Positions 1 through 8,702 are shown, counted from the stretch's first letter. The stretch is DNA of 58,707 nucleotides from Acidobacteria bacterium 13_1_20CM_3_53_8 (GCA_001920415.1 MNJR01000155.1:22457-81163); one strand, 5' to 3'. The notes: generated from the letters alone by a model not told the origin. A program made the numbers and translations.

Positions 1-6
1 TTATTT

Positions 7-1194
7 ATGGCAACGAAAAGAAACGTCTGTCTTCTTCTTAACAGCTTCGACATGGGAGGCGCTGAGGGGCAGATTCTACTGCTTGCGCGCCTGCTTCGTG
101 ACGGCGGTCGCTATCGTCCGCACCTTGCTTGTCTGAGCAGACGCGGCATATTGCTGCCAGAAGCAGAGCGTTTGGGCTTGGGGGACATCCCGGAATTTCC
201 GCTGACGGGTTTTTACGACCGCAACATGGCTCTTCAACTTCGCCGCTTCCGTTCGTTCTTGCGCGAACGCGAAATGGACTTGGTTCACACGGACGGCTTC
301 TACACGAACGTCTTTGGTATTACGGGCGGCGCGCTCGCACGCTTACAGGGGCGCGTAGGCTTCCGAGGCGAGACCGCAGGCTGGCGCACGCCCAAACAGG
401 ACAAGTTCGAGCGTCTAATATTTCGTCTTGCGCATCTGGTTCACGCCAACTCCGAAGCGGTCAAAAATTATCTGATAGAACGCGGCGTGCCTGAGAAAAG
501 AGTCACAGTGGTTTACAACGGCGTGGACACAGAGCGTGTTAAGCCTATGAATGTGGCGCGCGCTCCTGCGCTCGAAACATTGGGATTGCCGCGCGGCATG
601 CCGCGCCGCTTCGTCACAATTGTTGCTAACATGCGCCACGACGTGAAAGATCATCCGATGTTTTTGCGCGCGGCGAAGCAAGTGAGCGCCGCCGTGCCGG
701 AAGCAGCGTTCGTTCTAGCGGGCGAAGGCGAATTGATGGAATCACTGCGAGGGCTAGCAACGGAACTGGGAATTGAAAGGGACGCTTTCTTCATAGGAAG
801 ATGCGACCACGTGCCAGAGCTTCTTGCTGTCTCGGACGTTTGCGTTCTGACATCAAAGGCCGAAGGGTTTTCCAATTCCATACTCGAATACATGGCCGCC
901 GCTCGCCCTGTAGTAGCCACAGACGTTGGCGGCGCGCGAGAAGTTATTGAGGAAGGCGAGAGCGGCTATCTTGTAAGTTCGGGCGATGATGAAAGGCTTG
1001 CTACGCGCATCATAGCGCTATTGCGCGAGCCTGAGCGTGCGCGTGAGATGGGGATGCGCGGTCGCCGCATCGTCGAAGAAAAATTCTCGTGCGCGGTTCA
1101 GCTTGAGCGCACAGAGGAGATGTATGACCGTGCGCTTGCCGCAGGCTCTCGCTTGCGCGGCGGTAAAATAAGCGTGCCGAATTTCGGGACGTGA
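7..1194 (+). CDS. GT4-family glycosyltransferase, exopolysaccharide locus
   Basis: A 395-residue GT-B fold glycosyltransferase that probably adds a sugar from an activated donor to the lipid-linked exopolysaccharide unit at the inner face of the membrane. The N-terminus has the acceptor-side glycine-rich stretch NSFDMGGAEGQ. The C-terminal half has the donor-binding signature of GT4 enzymes, with the E-x7-E motif in EGFSNSILE and then GGAREVIEEGESGYLV. Length is normal for the family. It opens the + strand run leading to the exosortase genes and resembles the GT4 enzymes linked to XrtA/PEP-CTERM loci; that subgroup assignment is inference from context. The ATG is only 6 nt from the window edge, so its RBS and any upstream operon partner cannot be judged. 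Confidence 0.85.
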   Translation: MATKRNVCLLLNSFDMGGAEGQILLLARLLRDGGRYRPHLACLSRRGILLPEAERLGLGDIPEFPLTGFYDRNMALQLRRFRSFLREREMDLVHTDGFYTNVFGITGGALARLQGRVGFRGETAGWRTPKQDKFERLIFRLAHLVHANSEAVKNYLIERGVPEKRVTVVYNGVDTERVKPMNVARAPALETLGLPRGMPRRFVTIVANMRHDVKDHPMFLRAAKQVSAAVPEAAFVLAGEGELMESLRGLATELGIERDAFFIGRCDHVPELLAVSDVCVLTSKAEGFSNSILEYMAAARPVVATDVGGAREVIEEGESGYLVSSGDDERLATRIIALLREPERAREMGMRGRRIVEEKFSCAVQLERTEEMYDRALAAGSRLRGGKISVPNFGT

Positions 1195-1228
1195 AGCTCG
1201 CGCGTCCAGATTCACAATTGAGCCGGTC

Positions 1229-3010
1229 ATGTTTTCAGTTTTCAGACGAAACAAGAAGAGCTTTATCTTGCTCGGCATAGGGCTGCTCCTTGCGCTCTCG
1301 GCCATCTATGTCTTCGCGCAAAACTACAAAGTTTTTATTGGAAGAAGGTCTAGTGAGTTTGCGGCACCCGGCGCATCGAACGCTGCCGACAATCAAAGAT
1401 CGCTAGGCGAGATGCCAGCGCCAACGAATAGCTCAATCAGAGATTTAGTTGTTTTCCCGAACGCGGCTGTGGAATTGATAGCAGGGCCGCAGTTGAAGTC
1501 TGGCAGCCCGCTCAACCCCTATACGCGCTTTGACAGAATCGCCGCAAGCCGTGGCATGCGCAACGCACAGGCTGTTCCGTCCATCCCTACGATGCGGCTT
1601 GCGGGCGCGCTCTTTGTCACGCGCAGCTCAGCCGTAGTCACTGGAAGCGGTACGAGATTCACATCACAGATTGACACGCACGGGCCTGCGCCACTTTTCA
1701 ATGGACGCCTGCGAATACGCGACCGCGACGGCACGACCATGCGCGTCGTGCAAGTTGCATCCATACAGTCCGACACGCAGTTGACTCTCACTGCGCCGTG
1801 GACGTTCGACAGCGTCAACAACACTTCGGCTGACACGGATTATCAAGATCAAAGTGAGGGATGGGCGCACGACGCATCAATCAATCGGAACTACTACGAT
1901 CTGGCCTTGTGTCTGTATGAAGAATATTACCGCACAGGAGATAGTCAGTTTCTTCGTGAAGCTCGTAGAGTAGCGGATTCGTGGTGGCGAACAGAGATGT
2001 GCAAAGAAGGACGCGAGCGTGACACATCCCAATGGCCGCAGCCAAGAGTAATAGCATTAGGTGGATTGATGCTGAGAGCGTTGGATGGAAGACCGGAGAT
2101 GTGGGATTGGATCAATGCTTATCTCAGATACTATTTCAATAACTGGGTGATGGCGCACCTTTCCGGTGGACAGCTATACGGCGGCGCTCGTGAATCAGGT
2201 TACCTGCTACTGTACGCCGCATGGCTCTCTCGCGTGTTGCCCGATACGTTTCCTCTCACAGCAGGAGGCACAGCCACAAACGGTGCGACACTGCGTGCAG
2301 CCTATCTATCGGATGTAGAGCGAGCGGCAGTGAACTATTATGCACGAGTGCAATACCCGGATGGGTCATGGAGATGGGATGACCCTTGGGCGCAAGCCGA
2401 TGATGGAGGAACATTGAAAGGAATAATGCAGCCTTTCATGGTAGGACTGTTGTTAGAAGCGCTGGTCGCTGTGCATCGTGTGAGCATGAATCAACAGGTC
2501 AAAGCTACAGTGGGGCAAGCAATCACACGCTCGTGCGATAATCTCTACAACATCACATACAGAAGAGAGGAAGCAGTGCCAGATGTTCCGGGCAAATACT
2601 GGCGCTCTCAGTGGTACTACTACTATGGAGGAACAAGTGTTCATCCCAACTGGTTCGAGCATGGGGGAAGCGATCAGGGTGCGCTGTTGCCTAACAAGGC
2701 TGGCGCGGACGGCGCAGATACCGTCGCATCGCAGCGCAACCAGAATTCAACGCTGCCGCAGGCTTTTGGATATGCGTATGCAATAACAGGTGATGAGAGA
2801 TACAAACGATGGGGCGATGAGATAATGGACTCAAGTTTCGGCATGAGTGACGGGATAATGGGCGTGGCCGATTCTCCTTACTCGCAGCCGAAGGTTTACA
2901 CTATGAACTATAGAGCGAGCGGAAAGTTCCTGGCCTGGCGATTGATGAACTCACAATCAAGTCTGAACAACAGGGCGATTAATTCTAATCATGTGGCAGC
3001 CACACAATGA
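1229..3010 (+). CDS. Membrane-anchored or secreted protein, probable alpha-helical barrel (paralog A)
   Basis: A 593-residue protein of unknown function. Residues about 10-32 form one hydrophobic segment, either an uncleaved anchor or a signal peptide. A beta-rich region follows (about 75-200, including FNGRLRIRDRDG), then a helical domain (about 205-580) rich in Trp/Tyr with GWAHD, NYYDLALCLYEEYYRTGD and WRWDDPWAQADDGG. The spacing and aromatic content recall (alpha/alpha) barrels of polysaccharide-acting enzymes, but I cannot name a family. It lies 34 nt after the glycosyltransferase, so co-transcription is likely, and is followed by a paralog at 3781-6606. Codon use in the barrel part (AGA, GGA) differs from the CGC/GCG-rich N-terminus, and parts of the barrel are nearly identical in DNA to the paralog. 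The start ATG has no good Shine-Dalgarno. Confidence 0.8.
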   Translation: MFSVFRRNKKSFILLGIGLLLALSAIYVFAQNYKVFIGRRSSEFAAPGASNAADNQRSLGEMPAPTNSSIRDLVVFPNAAVELIAGPQLKSGSPLNPYTRFDRIAASRGMRNAQAVPSIPTMRLAGALFVTRSSAVVTGSGTRFTSQIDTHGPAPLFNGRLRIRDRDGTTMRVVQVASIQSDTQLTLTAPWTFDSVNNTSADTDYQDQSEGWAHDASINRNYYDLALCLYEEYYRTGDSQFLREARRVADSWWRTEMCKEGRERDTSQWPQPRVIALGGLMLRALDGRPEMWDWINAYLRYYFNNWVMAHLSGGQLYGGARESGYLLLYAAWLSRVLPDTFPLTAGGTATNGATLRAAYLSDVERAAVNYYARVQYPDGSWRWDDPWAQADDGGTLKGIMQPFMVGLLLEALVAVHRVSMNQQVKATVGQAITRSCDNLYNITYRREEAVPDVPGKYWRSQWYYYYGGTSVHPNWFEHGGSDQGALLPNKAGADGADTVASQRNQNSTLPQAFGYAYAITGDERYKRWGDEIMDSSFGMSDGIMGVADSPYSQPKVYTMNYRASGKFLAWRLMNSQSSLNNRAINSNHVAATQ

Positions 3011-3126
3011 GACAAACCCGGACTGGTTTCTCTACGCCTTCAAATTGCCGTGGGGCTTCTTCCATTTTCCCCCTGAAATCTCCTGCGGAACGCAACTAAA
3101 CTATAATAATTAGAGCGAGATAAACC

Positions 3127-3155
3127 TTGACAGTTTGTGTCAAATGCTGTTAAAT
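3127..3155 (+). promoter_or_regulatory. Sigma70 promoter of the c-di-GMP riboswitch leader
   Basis: TTGACA (3127-3132), a 17-nt spacer and TTAAAT (3150-3155) make a near-consensus housekeeping promoter. Transcription would start near 3162. The next bases form a perfect 8-bp hairpin (CTGCATCA/TGATGCAG, 3164-3188), followed by the first riboswitch. The leader to the ATG at 3781 would be about 620 nt. The stretch 3011-3126 downstream of paralog A holds nothing else I can identify. Confidence 0.65.
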
Positions 3156-3224
3156 AAATCTTGGCTGCATCACGCTTTTTCTGATGCAGTTCTGATCTTT
3201 CCAGATGACGATAGCAAACGAAAA

Positions 3225-3324
3225 GGCAAACCTGTCGTGAGGCAGGGACGCAAAGCCGTGAGTGTTCCAGCGTAAGCGTTCTGTTCAGTCAAGGAGCGCA
3301 AAGGGAAGACTGTCTGGTTGCCGA
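3225..3324 (+). promoter_or_regulatory. c-di-GMP-I (GEMM-I) riboswitch 1
   Basis: The aptamer follows the class-I c-di-GMP layout. It has GGCAAACC, a 6-bp P2 stem CCTGTC/GGCAGG closed by a GTGA (GNRA) tetraloop, the invariant GGGACGCAAAGCC, a second helical arm (CAGTC/GACTG and CCAG/CTGG), and the closing strand GGTTGCCG, whose TTGCC pairs with GGCAA at 3225-3229. The family senses the bacterial second messenger c-di-GMP. The second arm is longer and less regular than in the Vibrio Vc2 example. I see no clear terminator directly after it, so its output mechanism is unclear; it sits about 450 nt before the coding start. Confidence 0.85.
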
Positions 3325-3345
3325 AGGCGAATCGGAAGAAGCCAG

Positions 3346-3444
3346 GACTTCAAACGCCATCGGGGCCTGAGACGGGCTGTGGAAACTCACAAAGCGCGTC
3401 AGAGCACTAGCGCCCCCGACGGGGAACACCAAGAGTTTGAAGTC
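3346..3444 (+). ncRNA. Structured RNA domain between two riboswitches
   Basis: Four nested helices can be read by eye. They are a perfect 10-bp stem GACTTCAAAC (3346-3355) with GTTTGAAGTC (3435-3444), TCGGGG (3360-3365) with CCCCGA (3414-3419), CTGA-ga-CG (3367-3374) with CGTCAG (3397-3402), and TGTG/CACA (3378-3391) capping the structure. The asymmetric 3' strand ACACCAAGA near 3426-3434 is left single-stranded. I do not recognise a known riboswitch or ribozyme class. It may be a linker, an expression platform or a third sensor. The remainder to 3640 shows only a weak hairpin (TCTGAT/ATCAGA, about 3460-3480). Confidence 0.45.
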
Positions 3445-3675
3445 ATCCATAAAAGCCCTTCTGATAAAACTTCATCAGATACAAGAGTCTTCTTCTCTCC
3501 CTTTTATTCCGACCATAGATAGTCTGAAAGCGTTGATTGCACTCGCCGAGTCAAACGAGAGTAACGAGCGCGAGCCGCTCCCTCTGGTCTCTCATCATCT
3601 TGCCGCGCAAGCCTTCTCGCTATCCATCTTCATAACATAAGCCATGTGCTCCTCTTCGCCGAGCACGGCCATTCA

Positions 3676-3768
3676 CCGATAACGGCACCCCCGTAGCGAT
3701 GCGGGTTCGCAAAGCCAGGAGTCTCGAATCTTCAATGCGGAGTTTTTCGAGATCGTCCGGCTACCGAA
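3676..3768 (+). promoter_or_regulatory. c-di-GMP-I (GEMM-I) riboswitch 2, next to the Shine-Dalgarno
   Basis: A second class-I aptamer. It has ACGGCACC, P2 CCCGTA/TGCGGG with a GCGA (GNRA) loop, TTCGCAAAGCC, a P3 arm with a perfect TCTCGA/TCGAGA stem, and closing strand GGCTACCG (3759-3766). P1 has one C-A mismatch. The Shine-Dalgarno GTGAGG (3769-3774) starts a few bases after the closing strand and 6 nt before the ATG at 3781, so ligand-dependent P1 formation could directly control ribosome access. A perfect hairpin GTGCTC/GAGCAC (about 3646-3666) precedes it. Confidence 0.8.
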
Positions 3769-3780
3769 GTGAGGTACACG

Positions 3781-6606
3781 ATGATCACTCAGGGTCGCAG
3801 TGCCCGCAGACTGCACATCTCTCTTTCATTCCCAAAAATCCTTTATCTAGTTCTCATCGCCGCGCTTGCTTTCGCAGGCACGCGCATAGTCACTGCACAG
3901 TCCACCAGCACGGACGCGAGCACAGACCTTGCAAGCTTTCCCAGCGTAGAGGTGGCGTTGATAGCCGGGCCGCAGTTGAAAGCGGGCAGTTCGCTCAACC
4001 CTTACTCGCGCTTCGACTCGATTGCGGCCAGTCGCGCTCTGGTTGACGCGCGACAGTATCCCTCCATTCCTACCAACACGCTGACAGGCACGGTCACAGC
4101 CTCGCAAGGCTCGAAAATAGTCATAGGCAACGGCACTCGTTTCACATCGCAGATAGACCCGGCAGGCCCTGCTCCGCTCTTTAACGGACGTCTTCGTATT
4201 CGTGACGCCGACGGCACGACCATGCGCGTTGTTCAGGTCGCGTCTATTCAGTCGGATTCGCAGCTAACGCTGACAGCGTCCTGGGGCTACTCCGCTGTAA
4301 CGGGTGCTCTAGCAGACACGGACTATTATGATGAGTGGGAAGGCTGGGCGCACGATGCAACGATTACACGCAACTACTACGACTTGGCCTTGTGTCTATA
4401 TGAAGAATACTACCGTACGGGTGATGTCCAGTATCTACAAGAAGCGCGCAGAGTAGCGGATTCGTGGTGGCAAGCACCATTCTGCAAAGCTGGAACAGAG
4501 CGTAACTCATCCCAGTGGCTACAGCCTAGAGCAATCTCTCTAGGCGGATTGATGCTTCGCGCTCTAGACGGGCGTCCAGAGATGTGGGATTGGATCAATC
4601 AATATCAGAGACACTACTGGAACGAATGGGTGATGAATCATATCTCTGATTCTCAACTCTTTGGTGGAGCTAGAGAATCAGGCTACCTTCTTCTCTATGC
4701 CACATGGCTATCTCGCGTGTTGCCCGATACGTTTCCACTCACAGCAGGAGGCACAGCCACAAACGGTGCAGCTTTGCGTGCAGCTTATCTATCGGATGTA
4801 GAGCGAGCGGCAGTGAACTATTATGCACGAGTGCAATACCCGGATGGGTCATGGAGATGGGATGACCCTTGGGCACAGGCCGACGATGGAGGAACATTGA
4901 AAGGAATAATGCAGCCTTTCATGGTAGGCCTACTTCTGGAAGGCATGGTCGCTGTGCATCGTGTGACGACGAATGCGAACGTTAAGGCAGTTGTTCAGCA
5001 AGCAATCACACGCTCGTGCGATAATCTCTACAACATCACATACAGAAGAGAGGAAGCAGTGCCAGATGTTCCGGGCAAATACTGGCGCTCTCAGTGGTAC
5101 TACTACTATGGAGGAACAAGTGTTCATCCCAACTGGTTCGAGCATGGAGGAAGCGACCAAGGCGCAGCTTTGCCTAATAAGGCTGGCACGAATGGAACCG
5201 ATAGTGTGGCATCCGCTCGCCACATGAACTCTACGTTGCCGCAGGCGTTTGGGTACGCTTATGCGATAACAGGAGATGAGCGGTATAAGCATTGGGGCGA
5301 GGATATAATGGACTCATCGTTTGGCATGAGTGATGGAGTGATGGGCATAGCTGATTCCCCTTATTCTCAGCCTAAAGCTTATACTATGAACTATCGCGCT
5401 AGTGGGAAGTTCCTAGCTTGGAGATTGGGGTCGCAACAGAATCCCTCTCCCAGCCCGACACCGACGCCTACGCCTAAACCCGGCCCGGCTTCAACGGGCA
5501 TGGTCGCAACGGCATATTCTACGGCCAGCAGCTTGGCCGCTTCCACTTCAGTAACCGTCGACCAGATCAACGCGCTTACGACCAGCATCGAACAGGCTTA
5601 CGCGACGTTTAATACAGAGTCTGGTAGTTTCAGTTCCGCAAGTCTGATTAATACAGACCTGTTGGCGGCGCTCTATTTCTCTCGCGCCGCAGCCGCGCTC
5701 TCGGCTGCGGGTGGGCCTGCTGTGGGCGTGCAGAATCGCCTGCGCATAGCTGCTTACAGGCTGGGGCAGGCGAACAATCTGATGCAACCCGGCGTTGCGC
5801 CTCCACCTGTGCTGAGCATAGCAGACAGTTTGACCGTGAATCCTGCGCCCATCATTGGCCCAGCCGACACACGCTCAAGCGCTAGCCTCGCGCCGGTGGT
5901 CGCGCCTGCGAGCATGGGCGTGATACTGGGCGACACTACTCAGAGTCCTCTGGCTGCGCAAACATCTTACGCCGCGCCGAACGCTAACGGCGCGTGGCCT
6001 TACGAGTTGGCGGGTGTGAGCGTGACGGTCGAAGGTCGCGCCGCGCCTCTGTTCTACGTATCGCCGTCGCGCATAGATTTCTGTGTGCCGCAGGGCGTTA
6101 CCAGCAACGGCGCTGAAGTTTTAGTCACAGCGCAGGACGGTACTATTTCGCGCGGCACTATAGCTCTGGCGCAGACGGCTCCGGCTCTGTTTAGCGCGAG
6201 CGCGGTCGGCGCAAGCGCGAGCCTTTCGCTGAACTCCGCAGGTCTCATCGCTGGCCCATTCGACGTGATGACACAGGGCAACCTGGGCACGGACAAGCGA
6301 ACGCGCCTTATGATCTTCGCCACAGGCATGAGCAATGGCGTCGCTGACACGGACGTAAGTAACGACATACGCACAACCGCAGGCGTGATACAGAACCTCT
6401 CGGAATCGGTATCAGTCGAAGCGCGTACGAGCGACGGTCGCATCTTCTGGTTGCCGGTTGAATACGCAGGACGGCAGGGAGGTCTGCCCGGACTCGACCA
6501 GATCAACATAATTCTGATTCCTGAACTGCGCGGCACCGGCAACGTCGAGTTGACGCTTCTCGTCGCGCAGCAACGCAGCAACAGCGTCACCGTACAGATT
6601 CGTTAG
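3781..6606 (+). CDS. Secreted barrel protein with Solibacter-type C-terminal domain (paralog B)
   Basis: A 941-residue secreted protein of unknown enzymatic role. I place the start at ATG 3781 rather than GTG 3769, because GTGAGG then sits 6 nt upstream as Shine-Dalgarno. Residues about 15-35 are a signal peptide ending near TAQS. Residues about 55-555 repeat the beta region and helical domain of paralog A, a Pro-Thr linker follows (about 558-575), then a helical spacer. The last ~220 residues (VSPSRIDFCVPQGV, TAPALFSAS, GLDQINIILIPEL, SNSVTVQIR) match the acidobacterial TIGR03437-type domain. It is the only gene in the window behind c-di-GMP riboswitches. Together with the adjacent exosortase and polysaccharide genes, this suggests an extracellular matrix enzyme or structural protein. 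Confidence 0.85.
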   Translation: MITQGRSARRLHISLSFPKILYLVLIAALAFAGTRIVTAQSTSTDASTDLASFPSVEVALIAGPQLKAGSSLNPYSRFDSIAASRALVDARQYPSIPTNTLTGTVTASQGSKIVIGNGTRFTSQIDPAGPAPLFNGRLRIRDADGTTMRVVQVASIQSDSQLTLTASWGYSAVTGALADTDYYDEWEGWAHDATITRNYYDLALCLYEEYYRTGDVQYLQEARRVADSWWQAPFCKAGTERNSSQWLQPRAISLGGLMLRALDGRPEMWDWINQYQRHYWNEWVMNHISDSQLFGGARESGYLLLYATWLSRVLPDTFPLTAGGTATNGAALRAAYLSDVERAAVNYYARVQYPDGSWRWDDPWAQADDGGTLKGIMQPFMVGLLLEGMVAVHRVTTNANVKAVVQQAITRSCDNLYNITYRREEAVPDVPGKYWRSQWYYYYGGTSVHPNWFEHGGSDQGAALPNKAGTNGTDSVASARHMNSTLPQAFGYAYAITGDERYKHWGEDIMDSSFGMSDGVMGIADSPYSQPKAYTMNYRASGKFLAWRLGSQQNPSPSPTPTPTPKPGPASTGMVATAYSTASSLAASTSVTVDQINALTTSIEQAYATFNTESGSFSSASLINTDLLAALYFSRAAAALSAAGGPAVGVQNRLRIAAYRLGQANNLMQPGVAPPPVLSIADSLTVNPAPIIGPADTRSSASLAPVVAPASMGVILGDTTQSPLAAQTSYAAPNANGAWPYELAGVSVTVEGRAAPLFYVSPSRIDFCVPQGVTSNGAEVLVTAQDGTISRGTIALAQTAPALFSASAVGASASLSLNSAGLIAGPFDVMTQGNLGTDKRTRLMIFATGMSNGVADTDVSNDIRTTAGVIQNLSESVSVEARTSDGRIFWLPVEYAGRQGGLPGLDQINIILIPELRGTGNVELTLLVAQQRSNSVTVQIR

Positions 6607-6614
6607 AGAGTCTC

Positions 6615-6829
6615 GTCAGGGACGATTGATAATAGCCCGGCGATTTATTGCTGGGAACGATATTGAAGAAAATATATTGAGTCCCGTAGGGACGACTGAA
6701 GGATTTCAAATTTCAAATTTGAGATTTCAGATTTGAAATTATTCAATCGTCACTACGGGACTCCAACTTTTATTTTGCATCTGTTATCAAGCGCTAAGAA
6801 GTGTTGGGCTATTATCAATCGTCCCTGAC
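6615..6829. repeat. Nested palindromic repeat downstream of paralog B
   Basis: A 24-nt sequence at 6615-6638 (contains GGGACGATTGATAATAG) has its exact reverse complement at 6806-6829. A second inverted pair lies inside: GAGTCCCGTAGGGACGA near 6680 and TCGTCACTACGGGACTC near 6750, one mismatch. An inner palindrome of 7-nt ATTTCAA words occupies about 6698-6743. Such arms resemble REP/BIME-type interspersed palindromes. The rest of the 427-bp gap, 6830-7033, shows no gene or promoter I can support. Confidence 0.7.
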
Positions 6830-7033
6830 GGGACACCCTGCTGGGTTAATATTTCGGTCGTGGCGGAAAAATTTGATTGTGAGCTACGCAGGGTTTGATA
6901 TAAGCTTGAATAGAGGCCAGCCCTGCTGGCTAGCGTAGCCTTTAAGACCTGCCTTCGTATAAGCTTCGTTTGAACGCGCCCGGCGAAAGGCTTTTCAGAT
7001 AGAAAGCAGAATGGAGATTTCACCGCCACTCTC

Positions 7034-7987
7034 ATGAAGCTTGGGCGCGATTGGTGGACTGACGAGAACTATTCGCACGGGCTTCTAATCCCGTTCGTCA
7101 TTGGATTCATACTCTGGTCAGAGCGCGAAAGATTGCGCGTCGCATTGAAACGCCCTTCGTTTGTCTGGGGCGGCGCGATGATTCTTCTTGCGCTGGTAGC
7201 GCTCTGGACAGGCACAGCCGGAGCAGAGCTTTACGTGCAGCGCCTGTCGCTGGTTCTAATGCTGGGCGGCATCACTGTCTATTTCTTCGGCGCGCAATTG
7301 CTTCGTCTAGTGCTCGTGCCTCTCATCTTGCTTCTGCTTGCCATTCCCATCCCTGCGATCATCTTCAACAAGGTGGCGTTTCCGCTCCAGCTTTTCGCTT
7401 CGAGTTGCGCCGTGTGGGCCATGAGGCTCTTCAACATTCCTGTCTTGCGGCTGGGGAACGTCATTGAACTGATGCCGCGCGGAGCAAGAGAGATTAAGAG
7501 ACTGGAAGTTGTAGAAGCATGCAGCGGCATACGTTCCTTGATGACGCTCGTTACGCTCGCAGTCATCTTCGCTTACTTCACCAGACCGAAGAGCGATAAT
7601 ACTGGCGGCGGAAAGCGTAGCATTGTCGGCGTGCTTACGAGCTACCAATTCTGGCGTGCGATATTGATCGTGGCCGCAGCCGTGCCGATTGCCATACTGA
7701 CTAACGCGCTCAGGGTGAGCGGCACGGGCTTGCTGGCGCATTACTATGGCACGCAGGTGGCCGACGGTTTCTTTCATAGCTTCTCAGGCTGGGTCATTTA
7801 CATAGTAGCTTTCATTCTGCTCTTCGCAGTCGGCTGGGCGTTAGACCGTGCGCACTCTACAGTGAAGACGAAAAGCATGAAATCTGAGAAGCTATCGGCG
7901 CGTGAAAGCGTGAAGGTTGAAGTTGATGATGTGGAAGAAGCTCCATCCGGGGTTGTGAACGCTGTTCCGGCGAAAGGGTTGGAGTAA
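7034..7987 (+). CDS. Exosortase (XrtA/EpsH-like) transpeptidase-type membrane protease
   Basis: A 317-residue polytopic membrane protein that should cleave and sort PEP-CTERM proteins to the cell surface. The family signatures are all present: DENYSHGLLIPFV near the N-terminus, the active-site Cys in EACSGIRS, the Arg in TNALRVSG, and the His in FFHSFSGW. About seven hydrophobic segments are visible, then a charged cytosolic tail of ~40 residues. EpsI follows after 16 nt. The ORF begins almost at YSHG, so the usual first ~25 residues (a transmembrane segment in most family members) are missing. The frame stays open upstream for only 12 codons (GDFTATL then M) before a TAG, and no Shine-Dalgarno fits. 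Either the protein is N-terminally short or the start lies across a lesion. Confidence 0.9.
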   Translation: MKLGRDWWTDENYSHGLLIPFVIGFILWSERERLRVALKRPSFVWGGAMILLALVALWTGTAGAELYVQRLSLVLMLGGITVYFFGAQLLRLVLVPLILLLLAIPIPAIIFNKVAFPLQLFASSCAVWAMRLFNIPVLRLGNVIELMPRGAREIKRLEVVEACSGIRSLMTLVTLAVIFAYFTRPKSDNTGGGKRSIVGVLTSYQFWRAILIVAAAVPIAILTNALRVSGTGLLAHYYGTQVADGFFHSFSGWVIYIVAFILLFAVGWALDRAHSTVKTKSMKSEKLSARESVKVEVDDVEEAPSGVVNAVPAKGLE

Positions 7988-8003
7988 GTTTTCCGAAAAA
8001 CGT

Positions 8004-8663
8004 ATGACGAGCGCGATCTCAAATTCGTGGCGGTTCGGACTGCTGCTAACGGTTCTAGTGTTGAGCGGCGTTCTAATCAACTACTGGGAGCGAGCGGGCG
8101 AAGCGCATGTTGACCGTCGCGCTCTGCGTGAGTTTCCTGCGCATGTTGGCGTGTGGCAGCAGTTCGGCCAGGACGAACGTCTTAATGCGGAGACCGAAAG
8201 CGTGCTGCGCGCAGACGATTATCTCTCGCGCAATTACAGATCGTCTGACGGGACGCTTGCCTCTTTCTACGTCGGCTACTACGCTACGCAGCGAAACGGC
8301 GCGACCTATCACAGTCCTTTGAACTGTCTGCCCGGCTCGGGCTGGGAGATGCGCGAGCCTGCGGTTGTAGAGATCAGACCTTCGGACGGCGCGCCCGCTT
8401 TTCAGGCGAATCGTTATATAGTGCAGAACGGCGACGACCGCGAGATGCTGGTTTACTGGTACGAGGGGCGAGGCCGCCGCGTGGCTAGCGAATACTGGGG
8501 GAAGATTTATACTGTGATTGACAGCGCGCGTCGGCGTCGCTCGGACGGCGCTATGGTGCGCGTGATGGTTCCGATTAAAACTACGGAAGCGGCTGCGCTC
8601 GCCTCCGCCGTAGACCTTGCGGCGCAGGCCGCTGCCCAACTGCCCGGCTATGTGCCGAACTAA
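8004..8663 (+). CDS. epsI: Exosortase-associated protein EpsI
   Basis: A 219-residue protein with one N-terminal transmembrane segment (about residues 9-25, LLLTVLVLSGVLI) and an extracytoplasmic EpsI domain. The diagnostic block HSPLNCLPGSGW lies near residue 107, preceded by FYVGYYATQ. EpsI proteins are encoded beside exosortases or fused to them and are needed for exopolysaccharide production; the biochemical role is unsettled. It follows the exosortase with a 16-nt gap, so one transcript is likely. Length is normal for stand-alone EpsI. The ATG has GGAG 20 nt upstream, further than usual. Confidence 0.88.
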   Translation: MTSAISNSWRFGLLLTVLVLSGVLINYWERAGEAHVDRRALREFPAHVGVWQQFGQDERLNAETESVLRADDYLSRNYRSSDGTLASFYVGYYATQRNGATYHSPLNCLPGSGWEMREPAVVEIRPSDGAPAFQANRYIVQNGDDREMLVYWYEGRGRRVASEYWGKIYTVIDSARRRRSDGAMVRVMVPIKTTEAAALASAVDLAAQAAAQLPGYVPN

Positions 8664-8702
8664 ATCGAAGCTGACAGCACAGGAAGAGTTGAAAATAAGA
8701 TG

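Noticed and set aside
4930-5292. Antisense frame conserved in both barrel paralogs (also 2453-2662)
   Set aside because: Conservation is explained by near-identical sense DNA.
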